Below are positions 51,553 to 63,264 of a DNA stretch of 64,000 nt, one piece after another (position 1 is the stretch's first letter; every line of letters begins with the position of its first letter). Position numbers and translations under genes: made by a program. Source of the DNA: Euclidia mi. Lineage: Eukaryota > Arthropoda > Insecta > Lepidoptera > Erebidae. The notes below the pieces were generated by a model, which was not told where the DNA came from, searched no databases, and saw only the letters and a list, made by a program, of their open reading frames with translations. Location of the stretch: NCBI GenBank assembly GCA_944739405.2, contig OX123182.2, positions 93,798,051 through 93,862,050 on the forward strand. Direction: 5' to 3'.

Positions 51553-51758
51553 CTAGAGGACGCCAGCAGCTACGCCTGCATTTTTTTTAATTTGCCCGTT
51601 TTAGCCGATCCCGTGGGAATTTCGGGAAATCCCTTCTTAGTGCACCCCTACGATCCCCAAAAAACATGCATGCCAAATTTCAGCTTCCTGCGCCCAATAG
51701 TTTCGGCTGTAGCGTGTCTGTCAGTCAGTGAGTAACGAAAGGATTTTATATATTAAGA
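51553..51758 (-). mobile_element. Short Helitron-type element (minus strand), second family
   Basis: CTAG at the left (51,553-51,556) after A51552, GA at the right (51,757-51,758) before T. The body has 'ccgtgggaatttcgggaaat' and 'cttagtgcacccctacgatc', and it is related inverted to 23,750-23,935. The 66-codon ORF over it is incidental. Confidence 0.6.
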
Positions 51759-51894
51759 TAAGCAACAAAATCCCCACAGAACAATTAAATATGACATGTC
51801 TTCCATCAGTTGCATTCTTGCGACGATTTTATTATCACACTTGGCTATAACAAGACTAATATGCCAAAACAGCGTCATAAAACACTTGAACTCT

Positions 51895-52580
51895 TTTTAG
51901 GGTTCCGTACCTCGAAATAAAAAAACGGAACCATTATAGGGTCACTTTGTTGTCCGTTCGTCTGTCAAGACCAATTTTCTCAGAAACGCGTGAAGGTATC
52001 AATTGAAATTTATATCAAATAGTCAAATCTACGGTCCCATGAAGCTGTGATAAAATCAAACTCCTAAACCAACGCAATCAAAAGATAGAGCCGTTTATGC
52101 TGCAAATTTCCCCAATTTTTGAAACTCGCAAGGGAATCATAACCTACAGGGTACTTCCCGTGGACTCAGAATCTAAAATTTGGTACGAAGCAATGTTTTA
52201 TAGCACAGATAAAGGAAAAATTGCGAAAACCGTACATTTTTAGTAACATCATATAATAAAATAATTTTAGTAATTTTAAAGTGATTACCTACCATTTTCT
52301 CATAAAGGCGTAAAGGTATTAAATTGAAATTCATTTCACATACTCAGGTGTATATTTCCTTTAAGCTGTAACCAAATCAAAAGTAAACAGTACTTCCAGT
52401 CGATCTAGAATTTTGAAATTTTACATAAAGCAACGTTTTATAGCACAAAGGAAAAATTTCGAAAAATTTAAATTTTCAGTTATATCACATATTTTTTAAA
52501 ATAATTATATATACCTCCAGGTTTGTACGAAACTTTCGGTGCGCGAGTTTGACTCGCACTTGACCGGTTTATTTTTAGAG
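51895..52580 (-). repeat. ~315-bp repeat family, inverted copy, about two units
   Basis: Reverse-complement copy starting at 'tttttagggttccgtacctc' with the 'ctttgttgtccgt' block. It has one full unit and part of a second, then ends with 'cggtgcgcgagtttgactcg' and 'cacttgaccggttt', a terminus very common in lepidopteran repeats. Confidence 0.7.
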
Positions 52581-53440
52581 CAATTTTCTTAATAAATTAT
52601 TCCCCGCATCCGGGTGTCGAAAAGGCCTTTTTGTGTAGCGTTATATTTCTTGTGGAGCAAGGAGAGACCGTTAACTATTAACTGTTGTGGAGTATAAAGG
52701 GTTTAGTAGGGACTTTAGTCTGGCAATGACCTTGACGGATGATTCTGTCTGCGCCATTTGCTAAAGCTTTGTCACACAGAGAGCGGGCTAATCTTTTAAG
52801 ACAAAATGATGTATGTGCGTTTTAATCCAAACTCTTCATCGTCATGCTGCTTTTGTCTACTACCAGCTATATGCCTCTCTAATTGCATGCCATTGAGCGC
52901 AATTTCCAGTTTGCCATAGACTTTTGAGTATCCAGCCGATTACAAACATTGGATCTTCGATCGGAACAACCAAAAAGCATGTCTGCTTCACCACCGGAGT
53001 GTTATTAAGATTCATGATAAATTATAATGAGAGAGCTTCTCATGAAGCTATTAGTCCATTGGTGAAACCCGTACGAAAATTCGGTCAGTAGTTTTGTTTT
53101 TATCGCGAACAGTCAGACCTACAGACGATGCGATCTTTGTTTCTTGATTGTGTAACGCTACAAATAGGTGTGTTACTTATATTATATGCTCACTATATCG
53201 CGAAGTAATTTCTGTATACCTTCCTCAATACATTGTCATGACATTTGATAAAATACGTGGTCAGTACGTGGTGTGAATTTTACACCCCACGGCACGTTCT
53301 GTCTGATGAATCCCTAAAGCACTAAAGCAACTAAGTTTGAGCAAAAATGTGAAAATGACTGTGACAAATGTGTCCGGCAGTTTTTGTGACGTTTCCTAGT
53401 TGCTGCCAGGAATACGAATGAAGTTTTCAACAAATTCAGG
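52581..53440. other. Unassigned DNA
   Basis: No recognisable ORF or repeat, though the stretch at 53,030-53,130 ('cgtacgaaaattcggtcagt') resembles degenerate Helitron subterminal sequence. Confidence 0.3.
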
Positions 53441-53455
53441 TGCGGGCTTTGTGTA

Positions 53456-55930
53456 TCATGGTTTTGGTGATATAATTTTGCTGTTGTGTAGTAAAGATAA
53501 ATATAGCTCTGTGTGTTTAATACCTAAGAACTCTGTCTCGCAATCAATGTGAGGTCTATTTCTATTTCTAAACAACATAAGACTTGTTATTTCGAGATTA
53601 ATTATTAAGTTATTGTTAGTTAACCAATTGACTATATTTGTAAGGGTTTCGTCTATAGTTCTTTTTAGGATATCATGATTTTTGTTCGAGAATACCCCAG
53701 TACTATCGTCTGCGAAAAGAAACATTGGTGAGTTAGTGGCTTTTGGAAAGTCGTTTATATAAATAAGAAATAATAAAGGTCCCAAAACGCTTCCCTGGGG
53801 TCACCATATTTTACATGTCTAAACTCAGATAAAAATGTAAGTTCTTTCTTTTTTATTTTACATACTCTAGATATAGCAGTGGCTTGCTGACGGTTTCTCA
53901 GTTATGAAATAATTAGGTTTAGTGCATTACCTCGTATACCGCAAGCATTTAACTTTTTTTCAAGAATTTCATGTTCCACACAGTCAAAAGCTTTTTTCAG
54001 GTCCATAAATAAAGCACACACCGGTATGTTACAATCTACTTTAGTCATGACTTCTGAGAGAAATGCGTGTATAGCTTTGCTTATCGTTACGTTCTTCCTA
54101 AACCCTGCTTGCGCTGTTGAAATGATATTAAATTTTTCTAGAAAATTATACAAGCTTTCATGTATAATTTTTTCTGGCACTTTTGATAATACAGGAATAA
54201 GAGCTATGGGTCTATAACAAGACATATTTTCAGAGTCTTCTTTTTTAAAAAGTGGTTTTATTATAGTCCGTTTTATTCTTGTTGGAAATATACCATTAGA
54301 TATGCACAAGTTAAAAATATAACAAAAAATTGGTGATATAATATGACTAACACTTTTTAATACCTTGGTTGATATTTCATCGTAACCTGTGCTATTTGTA
54401 TTTCTAAGTGATTGTATTGCTCTTTGTTCGTCTTGTGGTGTAACAGGGCTGATAAATATTGAATAACAGCAATTTAACGAGGTAATGTTATAAAATGAAG
54501 TCTTTTTATTATGATATGTCAATGTAGAATTATAATTAAATGTCATGTTGCTATTACGAGTCATTGCGGAATTATTATTAAATGTCATTTTACGATTACA
54601 TGTCAGAGAAAAATTATGATTATTAGGTGTCATTGTACTATTACATGTCAGTGTAGAGTTATTATTTAATGTCAAGTGATTATTAGATTTCAATTTACTA
54701 TTTAGAATTAATGTTTCAATTTCGACAATATAAAAATTATTAAAGCATTGGGCAATTTTTTTTGCATTTGTAACTGTATCTCCATTTACATTTATGCATG
54801 TGATATATTTTTTTTGGTAAATTATATTTACTTTTATTAATTATATTCCAGCTTGCCTTGTTCTTATTTTGACTATTTGCAATGTAATGTTCATTTTGTG
54901 ATTTCTTTGTAAGTCTTATAATTTTGTTAAGTTTACTGGCATACGTTTTGAGATTTATTCTGTCATTGTTATTTTTTGTCCTTCTATATGTTAAAAGTAA
55001 ACTCCGTTTCCTCCTAGAACAGAGATTAATACCTTTACTTATCCAGTTTTGTATTTTGTTTATGTACCTTCTGTATATCTTAACTGGAAAACACATTTTA
55101 TAAAATAAAACAAATGCGTCGTGAAAAATGTTAAATGCCGATTCAGGGTGATTATTATTATATACATCGATGAATGAAAGGGAGGTAAGGCATTTTTAAA
55201 TTTATTTATGTTGTCGTTATTATAGTCTCTCTTTTCTATTTTCCAATACTTCATTGTGCAAATGGCTTTCACTGGGCAAATCAACAATTGGGTCGTATGA
55301 TCTGATAGACCAAGGTCGAGAATATCAGCTTTAGATCCTTTAATATTGTGGATCAGGTGATCTATACAAGATTGGCTAGATAGGCGTGTTGGCAAATCTA
55401 TGGCTAATTTAAGATTGTATTGTGCTAGCAGATGCTTGTAGTATGTTGTTGTTTTATTAATTTTTAGTATATTAAAATTAAGATCACCACAAATAATTTT
55501 TTTTTTGTTATTATGGCAAAAATGATCTAATAACTCGTTAAATTTCCAAAAAAAACCTGTCAATATCTTTTGACTTATTGCTTGGTGGTCTGTATATACA
55601 TATTATTAAGAGTTTATGCTCGACAAGTTCTACAGCACTGCATTCTAATATATTGGGTATCTCATATTTCTTGATTACCTCAATCCTTTTAAATTGATGA
55701 CTTTGATGTACAAGTATACATGAGCCTCCATTTCTATTTTTCTCGTACATGCCGAACCTAAGATAAATGACTCTAAGCACAATAACGAAATATCCTGCTG
55801 TAGCATATTATGCTCAGTAATACAAATAATATCGACATTTATTTTTTTCTGTGAAAGGGTATTAAGATTAAGTGAAAGCAGGTCAAGTTTGTTGATAAGC
55901 CCATTAATATTTTGATGAATGATATTTATG
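53456..55930 (-). pseudogene. LINE ORF2 (endonuclease and reverse transcriptase), broken
   Basis: The AP-endonuclease starts near 55,930 (INIIHQNINGLINKLDLL, VDIICITEHNM) and includes IICGDLNFNILK and LDLGLSDHTTQLLI. The RT follows: CYRPIALIPVLSKVPEKII, ALFMDLKKAFDCVEHEIL (motif A), then, after a shift, GPLLFLIYINDFPKATNS and LFADDSTGVF (motif C). The endonuclease-RT linker holds an in-frame Asn/Thr-rich repeat (54,500-54,710). Breaks occur near 55,780, 55,550, 55,080, 54,720 and 53,850. The RT lacks its thumb because the sequence ends at about 53,440. Confidence 0.75.
54500..54710 (-). repeat. In-frame minisatellite in the LINE endonuclease-RT linker
   Basis: About eight diverged units of 18-27 bp, each with 'tgtca' on the plus strand, translate on the minus strand to a series such as NNNSTLTCNSTMTPNN. 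It joins the linker to SIFISPVTPQDEQRAIQSL, the normal start of the RT region. Confidence 0.65.
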
Positions 55931-55936
55931 TGTTTT

Positions 55937-57194
55937 TTAACGAAAAAGATTATTATTTAATGTTTTGTGGGATTCATTTAGTGTAGACTCATGCGGTAAC
56001 GGTTCGGTTATTTCTGCTTGTTCGACAAGAATGCGCCTACTTTTTTGCTTTGCTAATTGGAAATCAATAGTTTTAAAATAGTAGTCTTTTCGCAATATTT
56101 CTTTGTGTAAGATTTGACAAATAAAGCGGGGTAATAGTCTGCGATATGGAACTTTAAAGGAAAACTCCATGTCTATGTACATAGTGTAGTACATTACATG
56201 TGAAAATTTTGAACATAATAATCTAAGCTCATAATTTAACTTCTTTTCACTTAAAAATCTATTGAGCGGAATTTCGCAAAACAGGACATTCGTATTTCTA
56301 GTACAGCATAGAAAATGACTTACACATATTCCAAAAATACTTGGTGATCGATCATTAATGCCACCTACTACTATTACATAGTCTCTTTTAGTCAATGAGT
56401 CGATACTTGAGCGCTCCGACAACAAAACATCTTGTATTGTAGCTCCCGACTTCGAAAAACATGTAACCTGAAATCGTTCTCCAATCAACTACTGCAGAGT
56501 GTGTTGTAGATAGCGTCCCTGGTCATCGGCAATAATGACTATTTTGTTTAATATTTTTCTCGATTGTATTGGACTTGTATTCTCCAGTGCCTGATTTTTC
56601 TTCGAGGCAATTGTATTTTGACTTAGGGGTTTAAGCCCGATATTCGGTTCGGCTCGGTCCAACTCACTGTTTATTGATTTGTCATGGTCTTTAGGGATTT
56701 CATCGTCTTGCTTATCATCATTTCTAGTAGCCAAACGTTCATTCTGTATATCATCAGAAGGAGATATTTCGATAGGATCGCCTGACAAGGTCTGACTTTC
56801 AGCTCCGTGTATTGCAGTTAAAATTTTTGTAGCCGTTGAGCAATGACTATTCTGTCTTTTTCTTCTACGGCCCGACTTTGGCGTAAAATCGTTCGAAGTG
56901 ATAGCTTTAAGAGTCTCGTTAAGCTTTAGACTTCTACTTAAGTCTGACTTTAGTCTAAAGTTCTCACTATTTAGATTTTCGATCTCTTGGTGGGCACTTT
57001 CCAAAAGGTTTGTTAGATTCATAATTTTTCTTTTAATTCCGTAATCGTTTGGCAATCATTAAATGACGAGGTCGGCAAACTCATCATAGTCGCATCGAAT
57101 AGCGTAGAATCTTCTTGTGAGATATCAGTCAGCGAACCAGATCGTTCACTTTGAGGTCTACGCGTACGGTGAGTAATATTATGTTCTTGATCCA
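55937..57194 (-). pseudogene. LINE ORF1: coiled coil and SGNH-hydrolase-like region, broken
   Basis: The ATG at 57,194-57,192 opens MDQEHNITHRTRRPQ; a one-base shift near 57,025 leads into LTNLLESAHQEIENLNSENF, a leucine-zipper-like coiled coil. A charged linker follows (SGRRRKRQNSHCS), then KIVIIADDQGRYLQ, the position of the GDS block of SGNH hydrolases. An in-frame TAG (56,491-56,489) comes next, then ERFQVTCFSKSGATIQDVL and DYVIVVGGINDRS (a GxND block). Esterase-type ORF1 proteins are known in CR1-group LINEs and help with RNA or membrane binding. Here the nucleophile block reads ADDQ, so the catalytic Ser is replaced and activity is unlikely. The frame ends at 55,937. Confidence 0.65.
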
Positions 57195-57339
57195 TATTTA
57201 TGTGATATCAGCGACAGCTACCGGTATTTTATTGAAGTGATATCGCTGTCAACTCTTGTATAGTGTATTAGTGTATCTTGTTTGACTTGTAGTCAAATAA
57301 AGAATCTCTCTGCACGTTCAAATAAAAAAAAAATCTGTC

Positions 57340-57515
57340 ACGAAATTCTCAGTAGCAGCACGGAGTCTGGAAATGTGCCCAGTACGGCAATAGGCTCGCC
57401 CCTTATTACGTGGGACTAAAGTATATCTGGTGAAAAATGGGTGTAGAAATACTCTGTCTACCCCTTCGGGGATAAAAGGCGTGACGATATGTATGTATGT
57501 ATGTATGTAGATTAG
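57340..57515 (-). repeat. Dispersed repeat with 'cccgaagggg' core and (CATA)n, inverted
   Basis: The minus strand reads (catacata)n, 'tatccccgaaggggtagaca' and 'cccacgtaataaggggcgag', related to 46,620-46,760. It cuts off the BEL/Pao reverse transcriptase: codons after HAGPNL translate the CATA repeat. Confidence 0.6.
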
Positions 57516-58766
57516 GGCCGGCATGCAAAATGTCATTAATCGACTGACCCCATGTAGTCCTACAACTAGCATCTAAAACCACACGAAGTTTAGTAGAGGT
57601 TTTATCTTCGTGAACTACGCCGTGATGCGGGATATAATATGAGGGAAGAGAATTGCCCTCGTTGTTTACAACTACACTCAAAAAACCTTTATTTAGGTAG
57701 TCACGAATGACGTTATTATAGGCGCCGCATAACTTAAGTGATGCATCAAGTTTACGTTCTAAACAATGAAAACGTCTAAGCGCAGCAGCGTACGAGTCGT
57801 CTAACGAATAAGGGTCACCATAGAATGGCAACGCCACTACGTATCTGCCACTATCGTCACAAACAGTGGTAGCGCGGAAATGTTGTTCACACTCGAGATC
57901 CTTACGGCTCTTCGAAGGCGGTGCGGTAATCTCTTCGAGCTCCCAAAATCGCTTGAGAAGAGAATCAATATTATTTTCTTGAAGAACAGAACAACAACAA
58001 GACGTAATATAATGATAAGTATGTAACGTAGGTACGGTACCCATAATCACATACCCAAATACCGTCTCAATAGCGGGCGGTAAATTATGTTGCTCACTAC
58101 GTACAACTTTAGGTAGTATCAAGTGCGGAAATATTGAAGCTCCGATCAAAACATCAATATCTGCCAGATTCGCAAATTCCGCGTCTGCTAGCGGCAATGT
58201 CTCGAGATGTGTGAGTAGCGATACGTCCACATTAGCGTTCGGCAATGTGTCCGTAATACGTTCCACGATAAGCGAAGAAATGTTAAAATTAATATTCCTA
58301 TCAAAACGCGAATGTATTTTAATATCTACGGAACCCTTGCAATGTTTTTGTAACCCCCCGATCCCCTTGACTACTAATTTAGTATTTTTTAAGGTATCCC
58401 ACAGTCCGAGGCGTTTGTAACAATCAGAAGTAATAAAGGTACTCTGTGAGGCGCTATCGAGTAAACAACGAATTATGCGCGGTGCGTTATTAATATCATA
58501 AACGATAACTTGCGCTGTTGCTAATAGAACCGTTTTGGACGCTGTACACTGCGGTTTAGCATCGCGCTGAGCATGACAAGCGCGCGAGGGTTGTCCGCGT
58601 GTGTGCGCCGCCAGTGCAATGGACGTCGTACACAACGATACTTCGCACTGAGACGTGGAGGGGAAAGCCACCGTGGCCTGCACCTGCGACGTAATTGGGC
58701 TAGAAATTGGTTCAAGGTTACCAGATTGGCTCGACAACGGATAACTTTTATCAAAATGCAATAATG
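57515..58766 (-). pseudogene. BEL/Pao pol fragment: protease and start of reverse transcriptase
   Basis: A long open frame on the minus strand. Its apparent start (HFDKSYP) is really the continuation of the gag zinc-knuckle region. Near residue 98-108 is IRCLLDSASQSTFIT, the aspartic-protease DSA/DSG block of Pao elements. Later come ADIDVLIGASIFPHLI and TVFGYVIMGTV, the conserved protease-RT linker. Near residues 375-420 is SYYIPHHGVVHEDKTSTKLR with VVLDAS, the first RT block, ending at DILHAGPNL. The next codons are dispersed repeat. Catalytic RT blocks are missing, so no polymerase can be made. Confidence 0.8.
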
Positions 58767-58804
58767 AGTTAAGTTGTTGATTAAATAAATAAATAAAAAA
58801 TGAT

Positions 58805-59188
58805 TTATTACCAAAAATTTATACAATGAATACACAGTGTCCGTTGGCCCAACACTAGGCAAGCCTTTCCTGTGGGAACCTACAACGATTACAGATTTGC
58901 TTATTTTGTTGCTCGGACGGATTTATACTAAACATTGCTTAACTTAAGTATGTTAGTAATATATTTAATAATTTTGAATGTATAATAAATTAATAATATA
59001 TAGTATAATGTGTAGTATAGTATAATGGTATTGAGTATGTGTAGATATATAATTATAGTGTTAGTACATACATTTTGTGATACGAGTACATAAATAAAAT
59101 ATTAGGTAATATCTGTGTAATGTAAGTGTTAATAATCTGTAAGTATGACTTAGGTGTTCAGTTTGTTCGTAAAATTCGGGATAGTTGT
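58805..59188 (-). other. 3' UTR of the inserted LINE
   Basis: AT-rich and non-coding; contains 'gtataatgtgtagtatagta' and precedes the (AAATA)n tail. Confidence 0.5.
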
Positions 59189-60144
59189 TTAAACTAAGTG
59201 CACCAAAAGGTTTTCAGTGGAAACGTATGTCAACGAGGAAAGCCAGTCTTTCATCTTTATTTTCGCTTCGTTTAAAGGGCATTGTTTTATATCGCAAGAT
59301 ACCTTATTGTATATGTAGTAGTCCTTGAATGGGCTAAAACGTTTTGCAAAGGAAGTGTTGACGTTAGGCATTCTAATTCTGTATACACGGCGTTTGAACA
59401 GATCTTGATACTCTTCAGATTTGATGATTGCACGATGTATTTTAAGAAATATCTATAGTATGAATAGCTGACGCACGTTCAGTACTTTGCTTTCCCTGTA
59501 AAGTTGAGTAGTGGGATATCTAAAAGGTTTTTTAAGCATAGTTTTGAGTACTGAACGTTGGGCTCTTTCTAAGTAGTAAGTAGTTATTAGAAAAGATTTT
59601 TAAGAACTTCCCCAGCAGCCTATACTATAGGTAATCAGTGATTGAGTTAGCGCATAATATACAGTTCGCAGTGTTTTACTTGATACCGATGACCGAAGAA
59701 GCCTTATAATATTTATTGTTTTACGAACACGGTTTGAGAGAGCATTAATGTGGGATTTAAAGTTTAAATTTTTATCAATAAAAACACCAAGGTATTTAAT
59801 GCTATCTGTTTTATGGAGTTTGTCACAGTTGCAGTGTTGTTGATTTGTACAACTATGTAACCTGATGTTAAGTTCATTATTTGGAGCTGTTGCAATCGTT
59901 TTGTGAAAACACACGTATTGAGTCTTATTGATGTTAATTGTTAACAGGTTATGATTTAACCATGTTGACACACGCTTCACACCCTCTTCTGCGTTTAAAA
60001 AAGTCTCTTCCCAATTGGAACCATCAAAAATTAAAACTGTATCGTCAGCATAACAGATTATTTCTGAGCAGGTAGCATCATGTATATCATTCATATACAT
60101 TATGAATAGAGTAGGGCCTAAAATACTACCCTGCGGGACGCCGA
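59189..60144 (-). pseudogene. LINE reverse transcriptase C-terminal half, broken
   Basis: The frame opens at FGVPQGSILGPTLFIMYMND (motif B), then IICYADDTVLIF (motif C, catalytic YADD), WLNHNLLTININKTQYVCF and SIKYLGVFIDKNLNFKSHI. It ends GCWGSS at a TAA near 59,606. After that stop the same frame continues in recognisable LINE thumb sequence (ERAQRSVLKTMLKKP) with one more stop, down to LSSLTYVSTENLLVHL near 59,190. Motif A is absent because of the 5' truncation. The ORF's apparent fusion to zinc knuckles is an accident of insertion. Confidence 0.75.
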
Positions 60145-60154
60145 AGTTTAATTG

Positions 60155-61096
60155 AGTGCATATCACTCTCATGATTGCCTGATTACATGAACAACACTTC
60201 GTCTTAATAGAACAATCACTCGATTTATGTTTTATACTTAAACAATTAACGCAAGCTTGGTTTTCTTTTACAGATTTGAAACGAGCAGTCGGATTTAAAT
60301 TATTAAAAGCGGGACATTTATAGAAATGGTCGTGTACTATATTACTGCACATACACTTCTGTGAATTATTATTATTAGATTCCGAGCATGCTACGTAAGA
60401 TTGCGGATTAGGGACCAACTTATTATTGCTATTTCGCGATTTATTCGACTTTTGTTTGCTATTATTATTATTAGACGAGCTAGATGAACTAGACTGCGTA
60501 TTATGAAATATTCGACACTGATATTATTTTATGATTACGTTCAGTCATTTCGAAAGCACGAATTGTTTCAGTGTCAACCTTTTTAAACATAAAGTCGGAA
60601 AGAACTTTTAATTTTAAGTTTTTAAGCGAACTAACTGCGGAATCAAAGTGGTCTATAAACAGCTGGAAATTCGAAACAGACGCGGCACTGGGCAATTTAA
60701 GATTTAAAGCTTGATCAAAGTAAGTAGACGCTAGAACACGAGTATCTTGATACCTATCAAGTAGTGACTGGAATATGACCTGATAGTTCTCAGCACTGGG
60801 TGTGACACCTGCGAATACGGACTGTGTACTGTGTACGCCTGATAATTCGGCTGTTCATCAGCATTAATAGAAAGCAATCTTGCGTTATAATCGTCTAACA
60901 ACTTATGAAAATCTATTCGAATACTATCTACTGTCATATAATAACTAAGAAATGATTCCCTTTTAATATCGGAAGTAGCGGCAGTTTTTGAGCGCTCGTA
61001 AATGTTTTGAATACGCTCAAATAAAATATTACGTTTAGTTTCCAAGATTGTCAGCTCTTTTTCTTCCGACATGCATGGCTTCTTTTGTTGCGCCAT
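60155..61096 (-). pseudogene. BEL/Pao gag, frameshifted
   Basis: The ATG at 61,096-61,094 opens MAQQKKPCMSEEKELTILE; the frame runs to 60,731 with ERIQNIYERSKTAATSD, a helical N-terminal region as in Pao gag. A shift leads to 60,695-60,501 (FQLFIDHFDSAVSSLKNLKL, TETIRAFEMTERN), a capsid-like part. Another leads to 60,418-60,181 with CVNCLSIKHKSSDC, a CX2CX4HX4C knuckle, and CCSC of a further one. Then the LINE interrupts and gag/pol continues at 58,766. With at least two frameshifts it is not translatable. Confidence 0.7.
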
Positions 61097-61110
61097 GTTT
61101 ACGCAGGTAT

Positions 61111-62257
61111 AAGCTAATGAGACCGAATCAAAATAAGAATACCTAAAGTACCTATTATTTTACCTTAGTAGGTATTTATGCGGTAGTTATTCGTAAGTAG
61201 GCAACAACTTTAAGGCGGTGGATCTAAAAGGTGCTTGAAATATGGAATTTACAAGATGACTATGATAGTTCCAGTAATAATAATTGGGTAGATATATCAG
61301 ATTAGTAGGTAGCTACATAAAATTATATTACCTACGAAAGCGTGCGGAAGTAACCGCGTGAATGGACTAGGAGTATAGCTAGGTGCTATAACTACCTAGG
61401 TAGGTACTTCTAGAAGATACCTACGCGAGATAAACGACAGGTTACGTATAAACGCAAATGAATCCGGCTTCGTACGGACCAAAAAATGGTTCGGCGTTGC
61501 ACCGAAAGTATGTACTCGGCGATTTGGTAATATTGAAAAATATTAATTATAGTGGACTGTATTAGGGATGGCTCGTAAATCGCCTAGAAAAGTGGTTAAT
61601 GGGAGGAATAATATAATAATTATAATAATATTCTACCACATTCACACAACACCATCTAGGCCCAAACTAAGCAGAAGCTTGTACGATGGGTACTAGGTAA
61701 TGGATAAACATACATAATTATATACTTCTTTTTTTTGTAAATACATACATATTATACATAGAAACACCCGGAATAGGAGGCGGAGGTATGGGAGCACGCC
61801 TTACCTTATAAGATAGCGGCCGTCGGCGTCTTCGAGAGTCCTGAAGCTACACAGATCACTCCACTACACCCGCGGGCGGTTTAGTTCTCGTTTATAGTAT
61901 AAAATAGCGGTAAAATATTGCGGTGCTACATGTGTTCGTCGCGGCGCGGAGCTGCGCCAGGACGCAGCCGGTCAGCGGTACGGTTGATTTTCGACTTCGT
62001 CGCAGCGTCATTGAATTCTGCGACCAATTAGAGCGAGGCGTGCCTTTGGGAGGGAATGGGATAGAAAGGGATAAAAGATCGCTCGTTTCGACACTGCGGT
62101 ATGCAAAGGAATTTATTAGCTAGGTGTTGACATAATAAACTAGCAATGGAAAAGATAGATGGCGCTACCACTTACCTTAAACGAGAGTAACTTGGTTCAT
62201 TAAGGAACGAATTCAACTTGTTCAGGTTATGTTAAGCTGCAACGAGTGCCTATAATA
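61111..62257. other. Unassigned DNA upstream of the BEL/Pao gag
   Basis: The place expected for a 5' LTR and leader, but no TG...CA terminus or primer-binding site is clear. Repeated 'taggtac' phrases occur at 61,160-61,420. The 66-codon ORF at 61,923 (MLHVFVAARSCARTQPVSG) is unrecognised. Confidence 0.3.
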
Positions 62258-62450
62258 CTAGCTGTGCCCGCAATTACATCTGCGTTTTTAGGGCTACTGC
62301 TCCGCACGCGTCGATCATAGCGTGATGCTATATAGCCTTCCTTGATAAATGGGCTATTCAACACAAAAATAATTATCCGAATCGAACCAGTAGTTCCATA
62401 CTAGCGTGTTCAAGCAAACAAACTCTTCAGTTTTATTATAATAACATAGA
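62258..62450 (-). mobile_element. Complete mini-Helitron, 193 bp (minus strand)
   Basis: CTAG (62,258-62,261) follows A62257, and the right end GA (62,449-62,450) precedes T. It has 'tatatagccttccttgataa', 'agcgtgttcaagcaaacaaa' and 'cttcagttttattataataa', the same subterminal block as the large Helitron at 26,011. It served as a template to find that element's displaced end. Confidence 0.7.
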
Positions 62451-63235
62451 TATTCAATAAGCAAGACATCCCAAACTCGGCAGTGTCCGATGTAACCAAA
62501 TAACTGATAAGAATCATATTTTAGACCACAAAATTTCAAGAAGTTGATTGCGGATTACAAAGAACCTTGGAAATTGCGCTGACCTTGACCGACATGAAAA
62601 GTTAATGATAATTCTCCCTCAGCATTACTTTGCGGTGCTGGATCCCCGGGTCTGTACGCATTTATATTCCTGAAGCTTACATTTTTTTAAGATAGAGCAC
62701 CCATAGACTATTTCTCCATTACATAAATTATTTTCTTCTGCCTTGCTTCTTGTTGTGATAGATATCTTTGTTAAATTGTCACCAAGCTGCTCAAAAGTTG
62801 AATGAAGAAAATTGAATGGTGGCTTATCTGGGTCACAAAACCGCTTAAAAAATTAAAACTCTATCATTGTTCAGTAACATACATACAGCTATTTTTATCT
62901 GTTTACCATCTTTCATAGCAACAGACATCAGGTTCTTGTTTTAATGCTGTGAAAGATCCGGAAAATTGCATACCTTCTTTGCCATTTAAGACAGTCTGAA
63001 TTCCAAATCTTTACCTACCAATTTCTCGATTTAATTTAGAATTTATAATAATTTATCATTGACTCAGCGATTCGTTAATATTTGGGGCTTAATTTACACA
63101 AACAAAGTCCTTTCTTACTTATTAGAACGTAAACAATACTAAATACTATTACAACAGTTCTCTACTGGATGGTACAATGTAGATTGTTTAGAACAAAACT
63201 GATTCGTTAACTAGTCATTTTAATACTCATTATTA
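62451..63235. other. Unassigned AT-rich DNA
   Basis: No recognised ORF or repeat. Confidence 0.3.
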
Positions 63236-63264
63236 TTTAGTGACTGTCCGTGTGGTAACGGACG

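Larger units (their letters stand above)
53441..57320 (-). mobile_element. CR1-like LINE with SGNH-type ORF1, decayed
   Basis: The minus strand gives, 5' to 3', an ORF1 (57,194-55,937) with coiled coil and SGNH-hydrolase-like part and an ORF2 (about 55,930-53,456) with endonuclease and reverse transcriptase. The 3' end of the RT and the tail are missing at the left, which is unusual for a LINE and points to a later deletion. Several frameshifts and stops are present. Confidence 0.65.
58777..60144 (-). mobile_element. 5'-truncated Jockey/CR1-group LINE inside BEL gag
   Basis: The minus-strand insertion starts within the RT (FGVPQGS) and ends with an (AAATA)n-type tail at 58,780-58,800. It is flanked by similar 10-mers, AGTTTAATTG (60,145-60,154) and AGTTAAGTTG (58,767-58,776), 8 of 10 identical, which may be a decayed target duplication. 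Confidence 0.65.
57490..61110 (-). mobile_element. BEL/Pao-type LTR retrotransposon, partial, with LINE insertion
   Basis: On the minus strand: gag (61,096-60,155) with zinc knuckles, an unrelated LINE (60,144-58,777), then protease and the start of reverse transcriptase (58,765-57,515). The RT stops at a dispersed repeat, and RNase H, integrase and LTRs are not identifiable in this window. The upstream 5' LTR could lie in 61.1-62 kb but no TG...CA pair was found. Confidence 0.7.

Noticed and set aside
60155..60418. Novel zinc-knuckle/reverse-transcriptase fusion protein
   Set aside because: The join coincides with a LINE 5' truncation point in a BEL gag and with duplicated 10-mers, so it is an insertion and not a designed fusion.
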